A DNA stretch of 64,000 nucleotides, from assembly GCA_030737875.1 (NCBI GenBank), contig CM060919.1:805673160-805737159 (forward strand), read 5' to 3'. How positions within the stretch are numbered: the first letter of the stretch is position 1; the number at the start of each line of letters is the position of its first letter. Origin of the DNA: Allium sativum (Eukaryota; Streptophyta; Magnoliopsida; Asparagales; Amaryllidaceae). Shown here one piece after another: positions 48,303-56,895 of the stretch. Below the pieces are notes generated by a model. It was given only the letters and a program-made list of their open reading frames with translations, ran no database searches and was not told the DNA's origin. The position numbers and the translations under genes are program-made.

Positions 48303-48451
48303 GATTTACTTTGTAATTTAGTTATTCCGCATGCTAGGATAGACTTGTTTTGCATGTTTGATTGTTGTTTTATGATTGATAGGCATGCGGGACCCTTTTG
48401 GTGTGTTTTGATTAGGGAATTTCGGGGGCGAAATTTCTTAAGGGGGGAGAA
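48303..48451 (+). other. 3' untranslated region and polypurine tract of element E
   Basis: A short 149-base spacer ends with TTTCGGGGGCGAAATTTC and AAGGGGGGAGAA (48440-48451), the polypurine tract, right before TGTAACAACCC. It is much shorter than the about 600-base spacers of B and C. Confidence 0.88.
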
Positions 48452-51097
48452 TGTAACAACCCGCATTCTACGCATCGAAGGATCGTAGAATATTTATTTC
48501 TTTCCCATATGAAGTTGTATGGTCATGTAACTTTGGGAAACATCCATTAGAGTCATTTTCCATGTTCATGATTTTTGTCTATTTTTAAATGACCGTTTTG
48601 CCCCTAGCTGATCTTGTTTTGGCCATAACTTTTGATTGGAAAGGAATTTTGACCTGAAATCACTTCCATTAGATTCGTTTGATGGTTTTACCTTCCCGTA
48701 GAGTGGTCATAATAGCCAAACGGACTTACCGTTTGGGAGATATGACTGAAATAAGGTTTGGAAGGTGAAAAACTACTTAACCGGGCCAAATAGGGTGATT
48801 AGTGAATAGGCCCATAACCCATTTCGGGATTAGGGTTATGGGGAGGCTGAAATGAGTTAGAGAATCATTCCATTTCAGTTTTCTAGCCTCCACTTACCTC
48901 CAAGGAACTCTAAAAATGGCCTCCAACCTCCAAATCATCTCCTAATCAAAGATTAAGATTAGCAACTTCAAATCAAGGAAGATCTACCCCAAATCAACAT
49001 TGGAGCTGCTGTTTAACATTGGAATTTGTATCAAATCATAGATTTATTTCAGATCTTAATTTATTTGTGGTTAAGGTGAGTGATTTGCATAGTTTCTCAC
49101 TAATTATGGCTAATTAAGGGTAATTAGTGTTAATTAGCGAATTTAAACATGATAAAATTCTGGAAAAATGTTCATAAATTCTTAAATGATGTTTTAGACC
49201 TCTGATATGAATTTGGGTTAATTTGGTTAAGTTTTGCTAATTCTATCATTAGTTTCACCTAAACATGCTTAAGGGGAAATATGGGGTTTTGGGTATGTTT
49301 GATCCATTTTAACCTATCATGTTGATGTTTTGATGTTTGTGATTGATTATGCATGTTGCTATGACTATATGATATGCTTTGTGATTGATTTCAATAGTTA
49401 GAATGGTCGAAAACGTCGTCGAATGGCGTAAACACTTGCTGGAAAAGCTTCAGGAAACAGTGCAGGATCGGATCGGATATGGTGGCTCTGATCGGATAAG
49501 TTGAACTGGGCAAGGGATTCGATCGGATCGGAACCTGACACTTGAGAACCCTGGCAAAAAGGAAGGCCATGTTGGTTAAACTGGGGATCGGATCGGCTTA
49601 TGGACGAAGAGCTCGGACCGGTGTATGATGAAGGGATCAGATCGGATTATAATAGGGAACGGGACCAGACGAGGCACAGGAACTGGAGCACGAACTGAAT
49701 GGGAGATGGCAACCCGACCCGACCCGAAGTGGGACACCCGACCCGAACCGACGCGATGGAGTGGACCCGAACCGAACTGTACCAGAGGAGGACCATGAAC
49801 CGACGCAACGTAGTGGACTCGACTCGAACCGATAGCTTGAAGGGGAACCCGACCCGACCCAGTATTGACCAATAACCCGAGATGCAAAGGTAGTCCAATA
49901 TGGAAAGTTAGAGCTCAGGATCCAATTGGGAACCGATGAGTTCACTTCATGGTTGGGCTTTGCTGCGGGACGTGTGCTAAGGAGTTGTCGACGTTCATAA
50001 CTTCGATTCACCACTAAAAATTGGATGATGGGCTACTTATTAGTGCAGTAGAGTCACTATGACTCGAGGGGCAAAGTGATGGTAGCAAGACTACGTTATC
50101 AGTGCAGTAGAGTCATTATGACTCGAGGGGCAAAGTGATGCGTAGTAAGACTATGAGCCAGTGCAGTGGGGTCATTGCGACTCCATGGGGCAGAGTGGAC
50201 ATAGTAAGGATTAGTAAGGCTATGAGCCAGTGCAGTGGGGTTCTTGTGACTCCATGGGGCAAAATGGACATAGCGAAGGATTTGTGGCTACGTTATCAGT
50301 GCAGTGAAGCCATTTATGACTTCATGGGGCAAAGTGATCGTAGCAAGGTATGTTGGGTGATCGAAGTGGTGAATATCGTATGCTTTACGCACTGAGTGAG
50401 AGATATGAAGATGGATGCTATGTTTGATTGTTTGTCATCACTATGACATGCACACCCCCACCTCCGTATCTTTACACCGTTTGATATGGCACCTTAGAGT
50501 GTTGTACAGTATGTAGTGCTAACTCTTTGGTTGCAGGTCCAGGTTCAGGTATGTTTTAGTCTACCTGTTATTGTTCTGTTTAGATGCTTATCGCTCATAC
50601 CAGGCTTTATGTCTGACCCAGAGTTTTATGTCTCCTCTTATTACTCTGGGTGCTCACACGAGCAGACTAGAGACATGTTAGCTGGTGGTGCGCGAGTAGC
50701 TGATTCGGAGGCGGACATGAGGCTTCCACGTATGATATTTATATATTCTCCCTGTGTCGGTGGTCGCTACTTGGGTATTAGTAGTGTACCTCCATTACCT
50801 TGCTTTTGCTTTTGAGACAGTTTGAAAAGTTGTAATAATGTTTAACTTTGGATCATAAGCTGTTCTTACATTTTCCGCTGCTATGTTAGTTGTTTCAGGT
50901 TATGCACTGTCTCACCTGTTTTATGTCAAGTATGTTATTATTATATTTTATCCTATGCGCTGTGAGACATTCTACAGGTTCTTTGTTAGTTCATTTCCTT
51001 CTTCCCTTTCCTTCTGACGACCCGTTCCGTGCTAACTGGACATGTGTACAACGCACTTTTGGAGTAAATGTCGGTTGGTGCGGGACGGGCCGTCACA
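48452..51097 (+). repeat. 3' LTR of element E (2.65 kb)
   Basis: Same ends and internal landmarks as the 5' LTR, including the five tandem units (about 50040-50362) and the CCCGACCCGA-rich stretch (about 49710-49870). It ends GGGCCGTCACA at 51097, followed by GGTAC. Confidence 0.92.
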
Positions 51098-51431
51098 GGT
51101 ACTACTCTACCGGCCAGGGTAACATCTCCGTCATCTGATCTGACACTGCTAAACTCACATTTCATATACTCTGTTTTTGTTCTGCTAAGCCTGAAACCCT
51201 TTGATTCCAAGGTCTCCCTCCACAACTCCAGTTGTCGATTAACCCCTATTCTACTTTCATCAATCAGCACAACATCATCGGCAAAGAGCATACACCAGGG
51301 AATCTCCCTTTGTATATCTTTTGTGATTTTATCTATCACTAATGCAAAAATATAGGAGCTCTAAACCGAACCTTGATGTAACCCTATGTTAATTGGAAAG
51401 TCTCTGGTCTCACCATCGCATGCCCTAACAC
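51098..51431 (-). pseudogene. RTE LINE RT, catalytic part
   Basis: On the minus strand: ETRDFPINIGLHQGS, then a stop, [33 protein letters not shown] with the intact FADD catalytic motif, [20 protein letters not shown] and EYMKCEFS. It ends at GRVVP, where element E has inserted. It follows the RT fingers part across the MITE. Confidence 0.88.
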
Positions 51432-51879
51432 TAGGCCTGGCAATTTGACACGTGACACGCTAACACGGAACGAAACGGCACGAAATAAACGGTTATGGGT
51501 TTTGATTTTTGGTATACGAAACACGAAAGTACACGAACACGAAATTACACGATAAATTTCGTGTCGGATATGGGTTTTCATTTTCAATACACGAAAGTAC
51601 ACGAAATATTTTATATATAATTTTTATTTTTATATATCATATAATATATTAATTTCGTGTACTTTTCGTGTACACAAAAGTACACGAAAGTACACAAAAG
51701 TACACGAACAGGAAGTACACGAAATTAATTTCGTATACTTTTCGTGTTTACATGAATTATTTTGTTTCGTGTTCGGATCGGGTAAACAGGTACACGAAAT
51801 GATTTCGGGTCGTTTTCGGTTTTAACTCTGAGTACACGAAAACACGAAAGTACACGAAACGACACGATTGCCAGGTCTA
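51432..51879. mobile_element. hAT-type MITE, 448 bp, with perfect 8-bp target duplication
   Basis: Ends TAGGCCTGGCAAT and ATTGCCAGGTCTA are inverted repeats with one mismatch over 13 bases. CCTAACAC is duplicated exactly at 51424-51431 and 51880-51887; an 8-bp duplication is the hAT signature. The interior is built from many copies of ACACGAAA and GTACACGAA in both orientations and has no coding capacity. It interrupts the RTE RT frame, which resumes on both sides. Confidence 0.9.
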
Positions 51880-52226
51880 CCTAACACTAGTCACAACCCC
51901 CTCGTACATATCCTTAATAAGGATAATATATTTTGATGGCACTCTCTTTCTTTCTAGCGCCCACCACATAACCCTCATCGGCATTCTGTCATAAGCTTTC
52001 TCCAGATCAATAAAAACCATGTGGAGATCTTTCTTCTGCTCCCTGTATCTCTCCATAAGTTGCCTAACCAAGAAAACCGCCTCAGTGGTTGACCTTCCAG
52101 GCATAAAACCAAATTGATTCCTAAAGACACTTGTCAACCTCCTCAAACGCTGCTCGCAAGCTCTCTCCCAAAGCTTCATTGTATGACTCATAAGCTTAAT
52201 TCCTCTATAGTTTGTGCAACTTTGAA
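51880..52226 (-). pseudogene. RTE LINE RT, N-terminal part (truncated)
   Basis: From about 52226 on the minus strand: NYRGIKLMSHTMKLWER, QFGFMPGRSTTEAVFLVRQL, HMVFIDLEKAYDRMP (first catalytic Asp), MWWALERKRVPSKYI and IKDMYEGVVTSVR. The reading begins abruptly in the middle of RT. Sequence upstream (above 52226) is AT-rich CACTA interior, so the LINE is 5'-truncated here. Confidence 0.85.
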
Positions 52227-53640
52227 TTTATTATTGGTATAAATTCTTTTTAATATTTGTTGCATTGGTCTGAATAGAGTGAAGCTGAACTACTTAAGAA
52301 AAAAGATGTGCAGTTTATCTCAATAGGGAGGTATGTCATCAATTTTAGCTAAAGATATTTATATCTTCTGTGATTCTGTTATAGTACAACATACATCCTG
52401 TTTATATTGATGAAATAATAATAGGGTAAAATGAATTCGATGAGTGGTGGCATTTTGATAGATATATTAACCTACGTAACACATTCACATGGTTAAAATG
52501 AATTTGATGGGTGCTAGTTCTCTTTGGTTCTTCCTTCAATCCTATCTGAACCAATAGTTATACCATTGAATTAGCTCACATGTTTTTGTGTTTTGAATCT
52601 GATTCATTTTGCTGTCTTGATGTTGCATCCTAAAAATTTATGGATAACTTTACATTTAGTAGACAACTGTCCAAAAAGGTTTTGATCATATGCATTTGTT
52701 CTCACTGATTGATGAACTTGTGTGCATGTTTAGCATTGCAGAAAGGTTCATTATTACAAAATTGTACAAACAGTATTAATCACTACACTAGGTCTATTTT
52801 AATAAAACCACTCAAGCATGAGTCGGATATAATGTTAGAAATTACCTATTTTCACCTCAGCTACGCGAGCTAACAATTGTAAAATGGTCACTAACCCAAA
52901 ACTTTGTTCTATCCATACATAAAATAATTATGGAGTTAAAAGCAGTTACCACTAAAATACAATTTCAGGGAGTAGGATGGTACAAAATTGGTCAGTATAT
53001 TATCATATTCAAAAGAAAACTAGTCGCAAATGGTACACTGGCCGTGACATATATCATTATAAATGAGGGAGTGAATTCTTATTTTGAACTTGTATCAAAT
53101 AATTATTTAATTTTAGTCAAATAAAAGCATTAAATTTAGAGTCTTGGTTTCATATTAGCTTTTACTAAGATAAATATCATCATTCTATAGTTGTAAATGT
53201 AAAATGTTCCTTTTTGATGTTCTATGTGCATTGATTGTGTAAATAAGTTACAAAATTCTTGCATTATCTAATATTTTAGCAGTCCATGATTTTTCTTTTT
53301 CCTTTTTGGAGAGATGGATTTCAAAAAGATGATACGATGAATCAGAGTGCATAGAAAGTGTTTACGAGCAAGTTGGATATTTGTTATTTTATTATATTGT
53401 CAACGTTATACTTGTGTAATCTGGATTTATTGCGGTATATTTGTACTTTCTACAATGCTATAGTAATTGTTTATGGTAAATTTGCTGATAGAGTTTCTTG
53501 TCATACTTTTTAGTTTTTTATGTGGAGAATAATTGAATCTATTTATTTTACTGTAGGTATTAATCGCATGTTTTAAAATGATTTTCATATCTAGAATCCA
53601 TAACACGTTAGTGGTGTGATAAATTATCAGTTTAAAACAT
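52227..53640 (+). other. Interior of CACTA D right of the RTE insertion
   Basis: AT-rich, mostly without features. One exon-like stretch at about 52277-52330 reads SEAELLKKKDVQFISIGR and is followed by a GT donor (GAGGTATG). It could be another captured exon, but I cannot name the family. The remaining short open frames have no recognisable content. Confidence 0.35.
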
Positions 53641-54024
53641 ATCATAATTGTTTATGATTGCTATTTGAAACACGTAGTAAGTGTTGTTGGTCATCATCTT
53701 GAAACACTCATTAAGTGTTGCTGATTACCATCTTGAAACACTCATTAAGCTTCGTAGATTGTTAACTTGAAACAGTCACTAAGTGTTGCTAATTATTAAC
53801 TCGAAACACTCAATAAGCATTGCAGTTTATCACTTTGAAACCCTTACTAGGTTTTTCAAATCGTTAATCTGAAACACATGTTAAGTATTTCAATTTGTCA
53901 ATCTGAAACATAATATAGGTGTTTCAAAAATCTGCAACACACTAATCTGCAACACTTAAAAAGTGTGTCTAAAAATTTCAGCAACATTTTATTACTGTTT
54001 CAAATTGGCCATTTTGGTCTTGTG
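53640..54024 (+). repeat. Right subterminal repeats and terminus of CACTA D
   Basis: At least six spaced copies of TTGAAACACTCATTAAGTGTT-like repeats (core TGAAACAC then AAGTGTT), each pairing locally, at intervals of about 40-50 bases from 53667 onward. Then come GCAACAC and AAGTGTG variants and the terminal TTTGGTCTTGTG at 54013-54024. Confidence 0.85.
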
Positions 54025-54186
54025 TCTTCTTCATACAATGTCCGTTTTACGCAAATTAGCTGTCCATTTGGACCAAAGTTCCAAAACGAACGCAGTGGCG
54101 CAGTCTGTTTCACTTAATTTCGAATATTTATTTAAGTATTCCATAATTTATTTTTAACAGTGTGTTTTAAAATATGTGGTGTTACA

Positions 54187-55862
54187 GATGGGACACTGAA
54201 GAAGTTTGCAGCCAGAAGTCTGCAGTACTTAGCATGAAGGAATGTCGCCCATAAGGAATCGTTCGCATCAAACCGAGCCTAGAGCTCGCAAATAAAGGCA
54301 GTACAAGTCTCCCTTGGATTTCGGAGGCCTAAACCCCGCTCACTTTTGGGACGACAAATGATGCCCCAAGAGATCCAATTGTGACGATTAGCGTTGTCCT
54401 TTTTACCCCATAAAAAGGACAAAACCAACAAACGATAAGTGCGGAAGAAAGAGGAGGTGGGAGTCATTGCAGCAAAGATGTGTGATCTTATAGAGTCCAG
54501 CATAAACTTCATGAGAACCAGTCTACCTGCTTGCGAGAGAAGCGCCGCATTCCACCAGATATCTTACTCCTGGCTCTATCTGTCAGGGGATCAAAGATGA
54601 GATTGAGCTTACGACCTTTGTAAAGCACAATACCGAGGTACGGTAAGGGAGGTAGCCTTGAAACCGTTAAGGTTTCAATCCAAGAGGATCGAATTGGAGA
54701 CACGTCTCTCGCCGGGACGAAGCAACTTTTAGAAGAATTAACAAGTTGGCCCGAACACCTCTCGTACTACTAAATGAGGCAGGTAAGACGACGGACTGAG
54801 CGATGGCTACCATTTATGAAAATGATAATGTCATTAGCGAAGGATAAGAAATGAGAGTGTAGCCCGAAGGGATGCCAAACCGATGAATCTGATTTGCTAT
54901 CATAAGTGAGTGTAAGCCATGCACGAAAACCTCAGCAAAGATAATGAACAGAGTAGGGGAGAGAGGGTCTCCCTGATGAAGACCCCTTCCTACCTTGAAA
55001 TAACCGTTGGTCGACCCGTTAATGAGAACGGAGAAGCAACAATTGGAAATGAGCCTCCAGATAATATTAATAAGAGGTTCGGGAAACCTGAAAGCCCTTA
55101 GAACGTTAATGATGAAAAACAAGGACATGCAATCGTAAGCTGTAGCCATATCCATCTTAACGACCACATTAGAACCCCTGACCTTCCAATCAATCTGAGA
55201 CACCAGCTCCTGTGTTAAAAGGACGTTATCTATAATTAAACTTCCTTTTACAAACCCAACCTGAGAAAACGAAATAATACGATGAAGAAATAGAGCCAGC
55301 CTAGAAGCTAGTTACTTAGATATAACCTTGTTAGAAAAGTTACACAAGCTGATCGGACAAAAATATGCACATGGTCGAGGATTTTCGAACTTAGGGATAA
55401 TGACCAAGTTGGTGGAAGTCCAGCCTTGAAACAAATGTCCACCGGAGAAGAAAAGCTTAATAGCTATGCAGAAATCCGACTGGATGATCGGCCAAACACT
55501 CCGAAAGAAGACCCCATTGAAGCTATCAGTCCCACTAGAACTATCCTTGCTAAGAGCAAAAACAGAAGCTAGTATTCTTCCAAAGATGGAGGTATGGAAA
55601 GTTCAACACTCTCCGAAGGAAGAACCAAGATGGGAATGGAGGCTAATAATGTCGAATCAGAGAGCGACATGAAGGGAGAACCAAGGAAGGTTCGGAAGTG
55701 AGACAGTATGGTCACTTTGACTTCCCCTGGAGTGGAAGCCACAGAGAGATCAGGGCGCTGAATCTGAAGAATTGTAAGAAGTCTATTCTTCTTACGAATG
55801 GAAGGGTGGAAGAACTTGGGGTTCGTATCACTCTCGATAACCTACTTGATCCTCGCCTTCTA
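54187..55862 (-). pseudogene. L1 LINE ORF2: reverse transcriptase region
   Basis: On the minus strand from about 55700: PCAYFCPISLCNFSNKVISK, SFSQVGFVKGSLIIDNVLLT, VVKMDMATAYDCMS (first catalytic Asp), NCCFSVLINGSTNGYFKV and RGLHQGDPLSPTLFII. The active-site block reads SFANDIIIF, where FADD is usual, so the first Asp of the pair has become Asn. Then comes thumb and connection: LPPLPYLGIVLYKGRK, SFLWGKKDNANRHNWISW and CRPKSERGLGLRN. Frames change near 54820 and 54510. The ORF is cut at 54187 by element C and continues at 22174. An L1 RT copies its own RNA at a nicked target. Confidence 0.87.
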
Positions 55863-56895
55863 TCAAAGGTAGTAGTTCTCGACATGAAGCTCCGAGGAAA
55901 AGGCTAACTGGGTCAGCGCACACGCCTCCTTGCTAGCAGAAGAAGGATCTTCGTTTAAAGATGCTTCTAGTAGAATAAGAATTTTCTTCGGCCCCTCTAA
56001 CACAGTCGAAAATATTCTTGAATACTTGCATATTCCAAGAATTGAGGCAAGCTTTGAGATGCTTAAGCTTAGGAGAAAACACAACAATAAGGGAGCCAAG
56101 AGGAGGAGAGGTCCATGAGTCTTCCACAACCCGATGGAACGAGTGATGAGATCTCCACATACTCTGAAACCGAAAAGAGGAAGGCCCAGTATGAGTATGG
56201 GGAGTGCAGCTGAGAAGCATAGGAGCATGATCCGAGAATGTACGATGCAGATGACAAACAGAGAACGAGAAGGGAAGGTTGAACCAACCTTCCGATCCGA
56301 AGATTCTGTCAAGTCTAGAGGGAATCTGGTTAGGCCTTTCTGGTTATTACACCAAGTAAAGGCCGAACCAACAAAGGGAACCTCAGAAAGTCCTGAGCCA
56401 TCGGTGAAAGCATTAAAATCTGCAATCGACGTACGGTTAGCGGTAGTGCCTCCCAGTTTCTCGACTTGGTAGGAGACTACGTCGAAGTTGCCTCCTAAGA
56501 TTGAGACGGCAAACCCCAAGTCAGAAAGAGAGAGGATATCGAACTAAAGGCTCAACCTCTCAGTCCAATCACATTTGGCATATACCGTCGAGAAAAGGAA
56601 AGAGGAGGAGAAAGAAGGAACCAAGCAAGCCATCGAAAGAAGCTGAGTCGAGTCGAAAACAGAGGGAACCACAACATCTTTGGACCAAAGGATCCAAATT
56701 TTCCCAGACACATTGGCTAAAGCACCACCAAAGGAAAGGAACAAAACGACGCTGGTGACCTCTTCCGAACCCAAAAAAGGCTCCAGAAGCACAACCAGAC
56801 AGTCAAAATGTTTCCTAACGATGCGCCTCAGCCTAGCCAATGACATGTCATTACTGACTCCATGAATATCCTAGAACAGGAAATTCACCATCTCG
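55863..56895 (-). pseudogene. L1 LINE ORF2: apurinic/apyrimidinic-type endonuclease region
   Basis: ORF2 probably starts near 56892 (MVNFLF, stop, DIHGVSND), followed by MSLARLRRIVRKHFDCLVVLLEP and later ALANVSGKIWILWSKD. Farther on are SILGGNFDVVS (GGDFN pattern with Asp to Asn), DFNAFTDGSGLSEVPFVGSAF and TWCNN, and then, after a frameshift near 56270, FSDHAPMLLSC, which keeps the SDH of the catalytic site. This nicks target DNA in L1 elements. Stops and at least one frameshift show it is dead. Confidence 0.82.

Larger units (their letters stand above)
41030..51097 (+). mobile_element. Element E: young Tekay/Del-type Ty3/gypsy chromovirus, nearly complete
   Basis: Total 10.07 kb: 5' LTR 41030-43719, primer site 43722-43733, gag-pol 43927-48302, polypurine tract to 48451, 3' LTR 48452-51097. 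Flanks are GGTAT (41025-41029) and GGTAC (51098-51102), a 5-bp target duplication with one mismatch, and the RTE coding sequence resumes on both sides. The LTRs are nearly identical by eye, so the insertion is the youngest large event in the window together with the MITE. Only two coding breaks are seen: a frameshift in gag and a TGA in pol. With these the copy is probably not autonomous. Confidence 0.92.
40132..52226 (-). mobile_element. RTE-type LINE, minus strand, 5'-truncated and twice interrupted
   Basis: Coding pieces at 52226-51880, 51431-51098 and 41029-40475 join into the RT and C-terminal half of one plant RTE ORF. They are split by the hAT MITE and by element E. The 3' end carries the characteristic tail region (complement of CCATATATCCCAAACAAGTT near 40148-40167) and ends in TTG repeats (ACAACAACAAC in plus reading at 40133-40144). 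A long TA microsatellite (40229-40282) sits in the 3' UTR. Endonuclease and the start of RT are missing, so the copy was truncated at insertion near 52226. A target duplication is not clear. Confidence 0.85.
32743..54024 (+). mobile_element. Element D: CACTA (En/Spm) transposon with captured host gene fragments
   Basis: The left end is CACTACACCAAA. The right end TTTGGTCTTGTG matches the inverted left end at 10 of 12 bases. The 3-bp target duplication TCT flanks both ends (32740-32742, 54025-54027), and the interrupted LTR of C has a single uninterrupted site in its other copy. Subterminal repeats TTGAAACAC / GTGTTTC cluster at both ends. Total span is 21.3 kb; without the nested RTE and its insertions it would be about 9.2 kb. 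I find no TPase or TnpA-like frame. I find pieces of a LAMMER kinase gene and a GH28 gene, so this is a non-autonomous, gene-capturing (Pack-type) CACTA. Strand is arbitrary. Confidence 0.85.
22180..54186 (-). mobile_element. Element C: decayed Ty3/gypsy chromovirus, minus strand, hosting CACTA D
   Basis: Boundaries: left LTR 22180-25107 (3' LTR in element orientation), internal region 25108-30140, right LTR 30141-54186 (5' LTR), interrupted by CACTA D. The 5-bp target duplication GATGG is perfect (22175-22179 and 54187-54191), and the L1 coding region resumes on both sides. Without the CACTA the right LTR is about 2.76 kb, similar to the left copy. LTR termini (TGTAACACCC start, GGGTGTCACA end), primer site, 3' UTR and proteins match the family of element B, which lies in the opposite direction. 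Gag-pol is full of stops and frameshifts. Confidence 0.9.
30141..54186 (-). repeat. 5' LTR of element C (right copy), split by CACTA D
   Basis: LTR sequence runs from 30141 (TTTGACACCC, a mutated TGTGACACCC) to 32742 and resumes at 54025 to 54186 (GGTGTTACA). The left LTR shows the uninterrupted order, CTTAATATCTTCTTCG at about 24938-24953, at the point where D has inserted. Copies agree throughout apart from small indels, the TA microsatellite (24270-24294 in the left copy only) and the 109-bp insertion of the left copy. TATA box on the minus strand at 32450-32457. Confidence 0.9.

Noticed and set aside
40120..52240. A target duplication for the RTE insertion
   Set aside because: Short matches such as TTTATT on both sides are within chance for AT-rich sequence. 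RTE duplications vary in length, so I report none.
52277..52330. An ABC-transporter exon
   Set aside because: The stretch KKKDVQFISIGR followed by a donor looked faintly like an ATP-binding cassette tail, but it is too short to support the assignment. It is left as exon-like and unnamed.
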